Source: Kuschelorhynchus macadamiae
Taxonomy: Eukaryota; Arthropoda; Insecta; Coleoptera; Curculionidae
Reading direction: 5' to 3'
DNA: 64,000 nt
Assembly: GCA_030620095.1 (NCBI GenBank)
Contig: JAUTXW010001345.1
Location: 943,001-1,007,000, forward strand
Positions 11,335 to 48,599 of the stretch are shown here, one piece after another. The first letter of the stretch is position 1. Every line of letters begins with the position of its first letter. Made by a program: the position numbers and the translations under genes. The notes beneath the pieces were generated by a model. It saw only the letters and a program-made list of their open reading frames with translations, did no database searches and was not told the origin of the DNA.

Positions 11335-13324
11335 ATATGAATATGAGTACTTCACTAGACATCAACGGTAAGAACTTTTACTTTATTTATTTAGCACTAC
11401 TGTGCATGTAAAAAAATACAAGGTTTTTGAGGTTAGTTTTTTTTTCTTCCAGACTCGTATGAGAGCGACCCATTCGACGATTCTGGGTCTGAATATCTGC
11501 CTGATCAGCCTAATAATCAAAGTGGCTCAGAAACCGAAAGTGAAGAGGCTACTATAAGTGCAAAAGCAAAAACAAGAAAACGCACCAGGAGTGAGAAACT
11601 GTGGCCAAGAAATATTACGAAAGCGAAGCGGACAAAAGGTCAAGAATATAAGAATTTCAAAGGTAAGGTAGTAGCAGCCAAGTTATTTGAAGAAATAGTG
11701 TGTCCCTGTTCAAATCAGTGCCATGTAAAGATAAATTCTGAACGGCAAAAAACTCTGCTCGAAAACTTGTATGGGCTTGAAACTCATGATTTACAAACCT
11801 CTTATATTTTCGGCTTAGTTGAAGTTGTAAATAAATTAAGGTGTTACAAAGCCAACGCAGATCCTTCAAGACGTTCGAATACGCGATTGTACTACGCAAC
11901 CAATGAAAACGGAGAAAAAGTAAAAATCTGCAAAGAGTTCTTTAAAAAAGTGTTTAAAGTTTCAGATGGAAGAATAAGTAGAATTATGTTGAGCAAAGCA
12001 GCTGGTATGACCCCTCCCGTAGATAAACGGGGAAAACATGCCCCCGGTAATAAGACAAGCGAGGACAAAATATTGGAAATCAAGAATTTCATAAACAGAT
12101 TATTCAAGAGTAAAGAACCCCCATAGAAAATACCTGTCGCCTGATCTTAGTTTAGGGAAAATGTATAACCTTTACAAAGATCAAACTCCTGAACCAGTGT
12201 CATATTTTGTTTTCTCCAACATATTTAATACACAGTTCAATTTACATTTTCATGCTCCTGTGTCAGATTCATGTAGAAAATGTGATTTTCTAAAGGTAAA
12301 AATAGAAGCGTCAACCGAGGAAGCTGCAAAACAGCAAAGTGTTACTGAGCGAGAGCTACATCTTCGTAAGGCTGAATCAGCAAGGGAAGGGATGAAAGCC
12401 GATGCGGGGTTGGCTAAAAACGACAAAAACATCACTGTTATTAGTTTTGATCTAATGAAGACATTGGCCACCCCAGTTTTGTCAACAGGTGTTGCGTACT
12501 ATAAGCGGCAACTATGGACATTTTGTCTGAGAATCCATAACCTAGCAACAAACGAGGCATTTATGTATGTGTGGGATGAATCAAAAGCTTCACGAGGTCC
12601 TGATGAGATAGGCTCTTGTCTTCTACATTTTGTGAAAAATCATGTTCTCTCGAAGAAACTCATTCTCTATTCAGACCAATGCGGCGGCCAAAACCGGAAT
12701 ATCAAGATCGCGCTGCTTTGTAATTATATTGTAGGTTCCGGTAATTTCACAGTAGATGAGATCGATCAAAAGTTTTTGGTGAGTGGACACTCGTATTTGC
12801 CTTGCGATCAAGACTTCGGGCTCATCGAGAAACAAAAGAAATTCTTCAAAGATATTTACATTCCGGAACATTGGTGTAATGTCATCAGATCTGCCAGAAA
12901 AAAAGACCCTTTTAAACTTATTATCATGGAAAGCCAACATTTTTTTTCTACTGCGTCTCTTCAATCCCAAATCACCAATAGAAAGAAATCTCTAAATGAC
13001 GAAAAAGTGGAGTGGCTCAAAATACAATGGCTGAAATTTAAAAAGGATGAACCATTTCTAATACATTTCAAATACTCCAACAATATTTTGGTTCCCTTCA
13101 AAACAGTGAACATTGCAAAAAGAAATGCTGTCACTTCTTCAGTTAATAATAATTTGCAACTGCTCTATCCGAATGGACACAAGGTGGATATTAAAAAAAA
13201 GCAGGACTTATTGCAACTTTCCGACTTCATTCCCCCCGTTTACCAAGATTTTTATAAAAATTTGAAAACAACAGACGACCAATCTGAAGACTTCATCGAA
13301 ATGGAGGAGAACTATGATGAATAA
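11335..13324 (+). pseudogene. DUF7869-like putative transposase, single-base frameshift
   Basis: A likely first exon starts with an ATG at 11338 (or 11344), MSTSLDIN, and ends at a GGTAAG donor at about 11369. The next exon starts after a TTTCTTCCAG acceptor (ends 11452) with a Ser/Glu-rich acidic leader (SETESEEA), a basic stretch (KTRKRTRSEK, about 11570) and a Cys motif CPCSNQC at 11701. The frame ends at a stop at 12126 and resumes as HRKYLSPDLSLGKMYNLY, continuing to 13324. The second part has CRKCDFLK, a first acidic motif VISFDLMKTL, the signature YSDQCGGQNRN (about 12670) and GHSYLPCDQDFGLIEK (about 12790), all hallmarks of a protein family common and uncharacterised in insect gene sets. 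A run of five C at 12118-12122 is the probable site of the one-base shift. Confidence 0.75.
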
Positions 13325-13469
13325 TTCGGTTCAAAGACATTTTTGTAAACTAGTTTCTTGTAAGATTGTATTTTTATAAAATATAATATCTGTTTTTACC
13401 ATATATTTGTCCAAAACAAGTTTTTTTACTCTGGCCTAGTAATTTTTGAAAATTTTTATAAAAGGCAAA

Positions 13470-13484
13470 TCGGCCTAACCCACT
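13470..13484 (+). repeat. subterminal motif, right end of transposon
   Basis: TCGGCCTAACCCACT repeats the terminal-repeat motif in the same orientation as the left end, about 180 bp inside the right terminus. Confidence 0.65.
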
Positions 13485-13692
13485 TTTTTTCAAAAAAATA
13501 TAAGTATTTTGCAACTTTTCTGCTACTAAAATCTTAGCATGGCTAAAATAAATAGATTAAACAAAAATGTATCCACTGAAAACTTTTCGGATAGGATTTA
13601 AACGAAGCAATATTTTCCAACAGATTTCAAATCACGTTTTCTCAAAACTACTCTTTTGGGGTTAGGCCGTTTTCGCACTGGTAGACTCAAAT

Positions 13693-14532
13693 TATTTAAA
13701 CATTTAATTTTATTGTTTTCATGGACTCTTACAATCTAACTCGTTGAGCCTTACATGTTTTATTGTTTATTAGGAACATACGCCTTACAGTGTAAGGGTA
13801 TCTTATCCTTAGGTTTCTAATTGTAAGGTGAGTTTGTAAGGTAAGTTTAATGGTTTTTGGTATTTCTACATAAGTTAGCCTAAATGAGGGAGCAGAATAA
13901 AATTAGATGAGAGATACATTAAGGCTTGGAATTTACATACACTGAGATTGCTTTTTTAAGAAAAGATTTCATTGTCACTGCCTCCCCCACCATACGCCAC
14001 TGGTAGTTTCAGTTAAATACATATTTTCAAGTTCATTACAGTGAATTATATTTTGTTTGATTATATAATAAATCAGTTCTAGCTGATTTTTTAAATTTAT
14101 TTTTCCAAACTCTCCAAAATGATAATAATCTTCGAGATAAATAAGTTCTATGTTCAATATATTTTAAACAAAGATCAGGTGAAAAAAATATAATGCCACC
14201 CATATATCAATATGCTCTAAGCTCTTACTTAAATATTTTCAACCCCCCATGAGTGGAAAAAGAAAAGTCTAAAATGCTTATTGATAACTCAAACTATTCT
14301 ATAATAATAAAGAATCAACAAAAAACTGTTTTGAGGCTGAAACTCAAAAATTTTACTGCACCTTCTTAGAAAAATAACAGATATATGGAAGCATTGTAGC
14401 TTAAGTAACCTCTTTTTATGAACACATACATTCACTCTGGCAGTTACGATAAAAACTCTGTTGTTCTCATATTCGTATGATTCTCTGAGTAGTTGCACAA
14501 TACGGTAATTTAAATCACTTGTTTTCTAAACG
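13693..14532 (-). other. 3' flank of the acyl-CoA ligase gene
   Basis: This stretch follows the stop codon of the ligase gene on the minus strand and should include its 3' untranslated region. The first AATAAA I find on the minus strand reads as TTTATT at about 14096-14101, some 430 bases past the stop, so the polyadenylation site is uncertain. A hAT-like terminus (CATACGCCACTG) lies at about 13992-14003. Nothing else was recognised. Confidence 0.4.
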
Positions 14533-40775
<26,243 letters not shown>

Positions 40776-40903
40776 CCTTTTACGCTGACTACTTTTCTTC
40801 ACATTAATAAGTCAAGCTCAAATAAAGTCACTGAGGCCTTTCCTTTCTCCGGATAATTCACTGGGACCAAGCAATAGTCGCGAAATAGAAATTGCAGTTG
40901 TCG

Positions 40904-40943
40904 CCTGAAAGAAACAAGCGCTTAAACTGAGTTCTATATATAG
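40904..40943 (-). promoter_or_regulatory. candidate TATA box and initiator for the ligase gene
   Basis: On the minus strand TATATATAGA (40943-40934) lies about 160 bases upstream of the start codon and is followed some 35 bases later by TTTCAGG, close to the arthropod initiator TCAG. The same TTTCTTTCAG could instead be a splice acceptor for an upstream non-coding exon, so the call is tentative. Confidence 0.35.
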
Positions 40944-41035
40944 ACTAGACTGTTTAAAAGAAACACAGCTGACTTAAAGGCTAAACTTGTTTGAGGATTT
41001 AAAAATTGGTTAACAGCCAACCGCCCAACCTATGT

Positions 41036-41240
41036 TGTACAGGGTGCACCACCGAAAACGGAACAAAACGATTTTTCGATATTACCCATAGATATTTGAA
41101 TTGTCACTGGGACGCGATAGTTTATTTCCGGAGGGGGAAACCCAGAAGGTGGTGCTAGAAGCAATCCTTGGTAAGGGATTCGATAAGCGTTTATTTTGTA
41201 AATTTGATTTAGTAGTTTTCGAGAAATCGCATTTCAAAAA
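41036..41240. repeat. Tc1/mariner-type terminal fragment upstream of the ligase gene
   Basis: ACAGGGTGCACCACCGAAAA starts a block resembling the termini of insect Tc1/mariner-derived repeats; it continues with GGAGGGGGAAACCCAG. No partner end or transposase was found. Confidence 0.35.
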
Positions 41241-44200
41241 AATGGGTAAATAGGCATTTTATCCGGAAATTCCCTAGTAACATATTCCTCCGCAAGTGAA
41301 TTTTTGTAAGTGCCTAGATAGCTATTTAATAACTTTATGCATAATTTTGTACATAACATACAGGTTGAAAAGGAAATGACTGAAATATTTTAACAGGTAA
41401 AAGTACAAGTAATTTAGAGCAAAAAAGGTCTTATATAAAAGTGTGTCAACACTAAAGAGCTGCTTTGGCGCTACATGTAATTTAAGATTAACAATTTTTT
41501 TGAAAAGGCGGTAAGATTGCAGTTTTATTCTCTGAATACTGCACAGATAGTAATTTTGAACGCTAGTTAGATTATATTATTGTATTAGATCTTACATTTG
41601 TGTCGCCGTTTTATCTATTTTTTTAAATTAGAAAACCATTGCACATTAATGAGAACTACATGCACGAATTAAGTTTCTGACAAACCACACTATATATTAA
41701 TGTCTTTTATGATGGCAAAAAGAAATTTTAAGAAAATTAGTTCGCTAGAATTACGTTTCTTGTTTCTCGTCCGCATTGATAGTGATACAAATAATAATAT
41801 TTTATCATTCTTTTATCTAAAATTCTTTCCCTATAAATTGTTGACACCTACACTGGAAAATCGCTATAGCACAAATCTCAGCGCCCGAATAAGTAGTTAC
41901 ACAAAGAGTTTTTTTTTGCTTAACATAGTATTGTTTTTGTGCATTTACAGTAGCATAGGCAATTTATGCGGTAAATAAAATTTAACCAGATTGAAATTTT
42001 AAAATAAAAGTCATTCAATGGTTAATTTTTTTAAAATATTGCGACAAAAACTTTAATTATAACGATTATTTTATAGTTTTGGATAATAATTCCCACGTTA
42101 AAATATTTGTATTCCTTTCCCTTCTAATATATTTCACTTTGCTTGATACAGGGAAAGTTTCATTACGAAAAAAGATCTATCAAAAGGGTTTTACCTATGT
42201 TTTACTCAACCCAAAACTCTGTTTATACTAAATCGTTTTTTAAAGAAAATACAAAGATATATCAATGTATATAGGAACTTAATATGCTATATTTTTATGT
42301 TGTTTGTTAAGTAACATTTATTTAATTTAATATTTTAAGAATCGTTTTCACTTTACTACCCTAAGAAAAGTGATATATTTATTTAGTAGACCACATATCA
42401 GAAATGAGACGCCCTTAAAAAGTAACGATCTTTAGAATGGTCGCGGGAGTCGAAGTTACGAAAATGAACTATCGTCTTCAAACGATAATACAGAAACCCA
42501 TGGAAAATATGTTTTCAGTGGGTCACCCCGTATATATGCGGCCTCTCTCCTTCAGCCGCTGCCTTCAAGTTCGTATAGTCGATAATAAAGCACTACAAAT
42601 ATTTTCAAATTAATAGTAGGTAACTAATGGCAAATTGATGGAAGTGTTTGTAGTAATTTAGATAACGTCGACCATTAGTATAAAAATAGGTAAAATGATT
42701 TTCATTTTTATATACCAAAAATAAGCATTGAATATACAGTCCAAATGATAATATACATATTGTAGATGCAACATGCGTGACTCTAATTATTTCTTAACAG
42801 TTTTATAAATAAGACAAATCCATGCTTTGAAGTAAAACAGAATAATTCTTCCTATTCTAACCAGTTCAATTAAGCCTGGTGTGTAATACCTATACAGCAA
42901 CATGACCGCGACATGGATGCTTTTTCATTTGCTATAAAAATAACTATGTATGTATTATTTAAAATAAAGCATAATGCATATACTTGTAGATAATGGAATA
43001 ATTTTGTTTTATTTTGACCTTCTGTATACATTTGTACCAAAACCAAAACGTAATGACTAGTCAAATTTTGAAAAATATTTAAGTTTTAAGGCACAAGTTA
43101 TTCCAAAAAAAAGGCAGTTTTATCAATTTTTTTTTAAATGATAGATGACTTAAGTCTGATTCTAATGAGTTAAGTTTTTTATTTTTTTAAGAGTCAAATC
43201 GGAAATCATTGTTTCGTATTAAGTCAAAAGTTACGTTAGTTACGTTTTTGGCTAGTTTCCTGGGTCTTTATAACGTTGACTAATATATTAGTATTATATT
43301 CTAATAGAATGGTCACATACGCTGCCTTATGTTGGAGTGCGCAGATAGGGTTGTAGTTGTGATGCAGATGTGAAGCACGGTTTTTTGATAAAAAAGAGAT
43401 TACTATATTCGCTGAAGATATTTTTATATTACCATAAAAATAGAGCGCGCATACCATACTCATCTTACTTTGGTGTCTTTCGTAAAAACAATATTAACCG
43501 GGGGTATAGGTAACTTGGAAATTGGTTTTGAGATAAGGCAGGATTAAAGAATGTCTTCTAGATTGCTTTTCCCGGTAAAGGCACTTTATGGTGTTTTTTG
43601 TAGGAGGTGAGAAAATATTTTGTTATCCGGAGGGCATTTTTCGATTGAGGTCTTTTGTGGAGGCTCCGAAAAAACTGTTATTGGACTGAAGACTAAGGAT
43701 TATGTCAGATCGAAGATACTCCGAATTTCCGGACGCCCTTTCGGCGGACCGTGATCTTATATTTATATTAGTTAATAGTTTGGACGAAATACAGTTGAAT
43801 AAAACTTAGTCTAAGTAGTATTTGACAGTAATCTTATTATTAAGGATAGATAGAACAAAATGCGTAATCCAACGTTTCTTTACTTTCGCGGAGAATTATA
43901 ACAAACAGTCATACTTCCGTATACCCTAAAAACTATCCCACATCGATAACTAAGCACTCCTGACGGAATCAATAACGTTTTATAAAGAAAATATCCTAGA
44001 AAAGCCAAACATAAAATTTTTTATTACCCGAACATGGCTTGTATTAGATGTGGATCCAGAATAAAATTTTTATTAGTATGTTCAATCTATAAAAAAATCT
44101 GAAAACTGTGACGTATTTTACGTGTTTATCAAAAAATTTTTATGTTGTTCCTTGTACTAATAAATGAGAACGAGTCCTCGCACTAGCTTAAATAACTTTT

Positions 44201-44720
44201 ATAGAGGAAGTTTAAATTATGGTTGGTGTTTACTAGCCAAGTCGATAAGATTATAATTGTATGAACACACACATCTTGTCACATGATTTGATAGATTATG
44301 CGTGACCTAAATAAAAATGTGTTAGACCAGCGTCTCATTGAGTGAAAAACAAGTTTACTGTTTTGGCTGAAATATGAAAGAAATATATAAATTTTTCTCG
44401 GGTAAACTAAACTAATTAATACATCGTATTTTAAGTTTATTTACAAAACATAATATTTCTGGAACAGATCTGCCAAAAATAAAAGTATATTATAAACATA
44501 TAGGTGATTCTAAATACGAAAGAACTTAATAGGTACAGGATGTCTGGTTATATTTTAAACGAAACCCTAGAGACTTTATTAAATAAGTTATAAATAAATA
44601 CAAAAGTTTTAGTATAGTCAGAATTTAGAAAAAAAAATCAAAAGATCGGAAAGTTAACAAATGATCATCACTTCATTTTAAATGGAACTACCTGTATAAT
44701 ATATATTCCTCAAAGATATA
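41240..44720. other. AT-rich intergenic sequence, no gene recognised
   Basis: I examined the short open frames (41700-41978, 42870-43064, 43236-43463) and found no domain, start context or splice structure that supports a gene. Two GC-richer blocks at about 42385-42545 and 43495-43745 are likely transposon scraps of unknown type. Confidence 0.4.
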
Positions 44721-44727
44721 AGAAAAT

Positions 44728-44886
44728 ATGCCAGGTTCTATACATTTATCTTTAAAGATACCCTAGAAATTTGAGAAATATATGCCATATAAGACGCAAT
44801 GTATTTCCCATTGACTCCTTTTCATATTGCATGGTTTTTGTGAATATTGTCAGTTGTTTTTAGAGATAAAGGTATGGAACCTGGTA
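44728..44886. mobile_element. small foldback MITE
   Basis: The left arm ATGCCAGGTTCTATACATTT with ATCTTTAAAG and the right arm TTTTTAGAGATAAAGGTATG with GAACCTGGTA are inverted copies of about 30 bases, spanning 159 bp. No coding potential or clear target duplication. Confidence 0.5.
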
Positions 44887-44949
44887 TAATAATTAGCAAA
44901 AAGAGACCTTTGTATTGAAATAATATATACCGAGTGTCTCATTTAAAAT

Positions 44950-46035
44950 CACTTCCTTAGCAAGTTCAAGCTGCACCTCTCGTTTAAGTGGTTCCAGGAT
45001 TGGTTGAGCCAAAAGTTTATTCCAGACAATTACTCGCCGTTAGTCAGCAATGCGCTGCTCGGTGATGTTCTGGAGATCCGGGTATTTCTGAAGGAAAGCA
45101 CTATGAAATCCGGTCAGGTAGGTGGTTAAGTTGGTCTCAAATCTAGTGATCTTATATTAGGAGCACATTATGAAACAATTCATTTCTGGTGTCCATTTCA
45201 TTCGCTTCCTTGGCTTTCCACCTTTCGTGGTCCGAGGATTGATAATATGCATCTCCTCAGAAACAGCAAGAGCTGGGCGTGTAGCGTCAGTAGTGGGTGC
45301 CACAAGGGGTAGTGGGGTTGTTGCAGTAGCCATACTCGACATCACGCTGCTTCCGTTGCTAGTCGGAGAGACTGTAACTCATTTAACACACAGGATCCTC
45401 TACCTAAATCCTGAGCGCGACAAGAGGTAATGGTGGTATAATGTCGATCAAATCGGTCTTTGTAGAGGAATTTAGTGTAATTTCGTGTGTTAATAACTTG
45501 GTCCTGTATTGCCATCACAAATCCTTCTGTCTCTGGGAATAGTTGTCCATCCTTCAGCCATCTGTTGGATGCTTCCTTATTTATGTGTGGCTGATTCAAA
45601 TCATTGTGATCTGATCTGAACAAATCTTCTGCCTTTTCTTCTAGGTAGGGTCATTCGGAGAGTTGATGGTCTTGTGTGATGTGCCTTGTAGTTGGACATC
45701 ATTAGGCGAGTAGTTCGTTGTAGTCACTCTAGCTCCGTGTTAGTCCATTTCAAGATTCTGTCACTGTAGGTCAGCACGGGCACAGCAAAGGTGTTAATTG
45801 CTGTAATGAGATAATTGAGAGCGTTCAGTTCGGTCTTTAGACTTTTGAACGTACTGATATTTTATCTTAATCTTTCCTTGCTTATCTTCGAGCAGTCTAG
45901 CTTGTTGGAATCCTAGGTATTTGTAGGTCTCTCCTTGGTTCATCGCTTGATCTATTTCTCCATTGGGTAGAGCTACATCACCATTAATGACTTTGCCCTT
46001 TTCGATGTTTAAGGCTTTACATTTTTTCATTCCAA
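44950..46035 (-). pseudogene. R4/R2-like non-LTR retrotransposon remnant, shuffled order
   Basis: On the minus strand 46030-45794 reads KCKALNIEKGKV and AMNQGETYKYLGFQQARLLE (RT end block), and 45623-45345 reads NQPHINKEASNRWLKDGQLF, PETEGFVMAIQDQVINTRNY (post-RT 'restriction-like endonuclease' side in R2/R4 elements). Then 45345-44950 reads RTTKGGKPRKRMKWTPEMNC with further blocks that resemble the N-terminal region of such proteins. Thus a 3' part precedes a 5' part. Stops are frequent. Confidence 0.5.
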
Positions 46036-46061
46036 ATTATTATTATTATTATTATTATTTT
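46036..46061. repeat. (TTA)n microsatellite
   Basis: ATTATTATTATTATTATT run of about 25 bases. Confidence 0.9.
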
Positions 46062-46483
46062 AATAGTAATGTAAAAATAAATTCAAAACAAATTTAAAAA
46101 ATCGATTAATTTGCTTTTATTCACGACTTATATGAACGTTTTATAACTTATATGACACGTTTTATATGAAATCATATAAATTTGTATGTATGTAGTATCT
46201 GTATAAAGGCCAAATTGCGATTTTTTTATGTTTAACATAATGATGGCAGATTTCTTCTCTTTATTTCAGACAAATATTTGAGGTCTGTACTCTGCAATGA
46301 GGGATTTATCTATTACTAATTATATCTATATCGTTTCCCAAGGCTCTATTAGGAACGTATTTGTTTTTTAAAAAAATTCATTCTTGTCTTTCACCTACAT
46401 CACGAGTTTTAGGTCCACGCCAAATTTAAACGTTTTAGGTATAATGGTTTCTTCAGTGATATGATTAACAATCAGCCAGTCTA

Positions 46484-46536
46484 TAATATATATATATAGA
46501 TTATGATAGATATGTATATAAATAAATATACATATA

Positions 46537-46582
<46 letters not shown>
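46484..46582. repeat. TA-rich microsatellite
   Basis: ATATATATATAGATTATGAT followed by a TA run to 46581, with interruptions such as AAATAAATATACATATAT. It has partly palindromic ends. Confidence 0.85.
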
Positions 46583-46584
<2 letters not shown>

Positions 46585-46589
46585 CGACA

Positions 46590-46840
46590 CATCAAAAATA
46601 ATTCCAGCATAAGCCAATTTTTTTCTACACATTTTATTTAGTTTATTAAATATGTTGGATTTTCTTTTATTTTAATTTGTTGCTGTAATTATCTGTGTAT
46701 TTTATTTAATTGTTATGTTTGTACTAAACAGAACTAGCCGTTAGTTAATAGAATTTTTTTAACTAAGTAAACTAAAAGACTTGCTTAAAATTTCCACTTA
46801 ATTTATTTTACAAAGAATACCTACAATACATGACAATTGT
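46590..46840. other. AT-rich sequence, nothing recognised
   Basis: No recognisable feature between the microsatellite and the Penelope-like element. Confidence 0.4.
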
Positions 46841-47304
46841 TTCACTAACACTGTGGCTTCATCAGATGTTAAATCTTAAATGAAACTATAGGTATAAAAT
46901 ACCCGAACCCGTTTGGCGGATATTGTATAAGTAAAATGTTCTGGATTTTTCGTTATAGCCTAATAAAGATTTAACAATGGAAAACTAGTTAGGTCCAATT
47001 GATCGTTTAATAACGTGTTGTTATTTTTATGTTTGTTTATTTTCATACTTTCTTTTCGACAACATCAAGGGTCATTTCTCTAATAATTACTCTGTAGTAA
47101 AATCAATAGTTACATACACACATTCATAATATAATTTGTACAAGAGCAGATAAACGAAAAACTATCCTACCTATAGACAAAGAATAATATATTTCTAAAA
47201 CATTCAACTTTTTAAGTTCCCATAAGTTTGGAAAAATAGTTTTGATCCGATAGAAATTTTCCATAAACTAGTAAAAAGTACAGTTAAAGATCAAATATCA
47301 AAGG

Positions 47305-47515
47305 AGTGACGCTCCTCCCACCCCAATATTTTATTCTGTTGGCAAAATCTAATGTTTTGTTGGAATTATTTCATTGGTCAATTTTCTTTAAAGCCGTAGT
47401 CCAGGCTTATACTACCTAACCTACACAAAAGTGAGGTAAGTATTTTTTTTGTTAGTTGGGTTTTTGTCACTTGCCCCCCCCTCCAATATTTTCTTTTCGG
47501 TGCTTCCCTGACTGG
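47305..47515 (+). repeat. hAT-type MITE relative inside the Penelope-like element
   Basis: GGAGTGACGCTCCTCCCACC and CCAATATTTTATTCTGTTGG, then a C-run, TCCAATATTTTCTTTTCGGT and GCTTCCCTG, match the element at 52108-52244 and the fragment at 36892. Ends have decayed. Confidence 0.5.
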
Positions 47516-47639
47516 CTATTTCATTAAGTTACTACAAATGATATGCCAATTACACCAGCTGTATCCTATATTTCAGCACCAGCATTAGTTCTTTCTAGTG
47601 AGACTATGTAGATAACTAAAGAAGGTTTAATAATGAGAA

Positions 47640-48500
47640 ACCATTTCCAATTCCAATTTTAGCGGAGGTATTTATGGACCATTTTGAAACTAAAATTCAA
47701 GATATGTTCTTATTAAAAATTTCATTTATTGGTATAGGTATGTTGATGATATAATGTTTGGTACTGACAAACAATTAAAAACAATTTTAGATTATATAAT
47801 TAACCTACACAAAAATATACATTTTACAGTTGAATTATAAAATAAAAAAGAAATTAATTTCTTAGACTTAACAATAACAATTAAGAATAATAAACAGGAG
47901 ATTCAGATTTTCCATACTTCTAATAATCCTTTTGCATATAAAATATAATCATATAATAGTTTTGTCTATAGATTAATCAACATACCTCTAAGCAATAAAA
48001 GTTATATTAAAAAGTTAAATATAATAAAACAAATAGCGGTTAATAACGGTTATCATGAAAATCTCAGACAAAATAGTACAAAATAAACAATATAAAAATG
48101 CATTACAGCTAGTTTATCCTACTAATAAATTCGAAGAAAATACTCAAATTTCAAGTTTCACTTATACATAAAAAATAACAGCAAATGTTGCCAAGTTTTT
48201 TAAAAATAAGGATAAGCCTAACAACAGCCTTGGTAGATATATCAAAGTCAATAAGACGAAAACTAAAAAAAAGCAGAATCGGATGTTTACAAGTTAAATT
48301 GTGGAACCTGTTCAAAGTTTTATAAAAACAGGCAAAACCTTTAAAAAATAAGTAATGTGTATAGATTTAGTTACAAAAAGCATAAAGATAATTTCAATTA
48401 CTAAACTAAACATTTAATTCAGGAAAATGATACTTTCGACGAAAACTTTTGAATTTTACATGTCGATTGAAAAAGTAAAACATTTTATTTACTAGAAAGT
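47640..48500 (+). pseudogene. Penelope-like RT core and GIY-YIG region, broken
   Basis: The frame around 47720 reads FIYWYRYVDDIMFGTDKQLK, with the catalytic YVDD (47739-47750) intact, followed by NKKEINFLDLTITI and FHTSNNPFAYKI. At about 48270-48480 KAESDVYKLNCGTCSKFYKN and KHKDNFNY are like the GIY-YIG endonuclease that follows RT in Penelope-like elements. Stops at 47836, 47948 and beyond show it is inactive. Confidence 0.7.
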
Positions 48501-48599
48501 ATGGAATTAACAACACATTATTTAACGATCAATTGGACCTAAATAGTTTCCCATTGTGAAATCTTTAATTTATTAAACATATATGTCTTTACCTCAATT

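Larger units (their letters stand above)
11006..13688 (+). mobile_element. complete DNA transposon with 4-bp AAAT target duplication (Sola-like?)
   Basis: The element has inverted ends GAGGCTACCAGTGCGAAAAC (11006) and its inverted partner ending CGCACTGGTAGACTC at 13688. The inner 26 bp of the inverted repeat (CTACCAG...CTAACCC) are identical on both sides. It is flanked by AAAT at 11002-11005 and 13689-13692, a perfect 4-bp target duplication. The 2.7 kb body encodes a DUF7869-like putative transposase. A 4-bp duplication with a DDD-type protein suits the Sola superfamily; that family name is an inference. Near-identical ends suggest fairly recent movement. Confidence 0.85.
46846..48590 (+). 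mobile_element. Penelope-like retroelement with inverted terminal block
   Basis: A terminal block (46846-47043; ATTGATCGTTTAATAACGTG near 47000) reappears inverted at about 48515-48570 (CACATTATTTAACGATCAAT then TGGACC), and in the same orientation at 37021-37215. Between them are a Penelope-like reverse transcriptase core and GIY-YIG-like endonuclease. A hAT-type repeat fragment (47310-47515) is inserted. The inverted ends fit known Penelope-like pseudo-LTR arrangements. Confidence 0.6.

Noticed and set aside
12250..12995. Minus-strand and alternate-frame open stretches inside the DUF7869-like gene
   Set aside because: They are shadows of the well-supported plus-strand protein.
40776..40802. 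N-terminal extension of the ligase (KKSSQRKR)
   Set aside because: It would need a GTG start; the in-frame ATG at 40775 is the normal choice in a eukaryote.
45170..45430. Plus-strand open frame of 86 codons
   Set aside because: It is the antisense of the R4/R2-like remnant, which has recognisable blocks on the minus strand.
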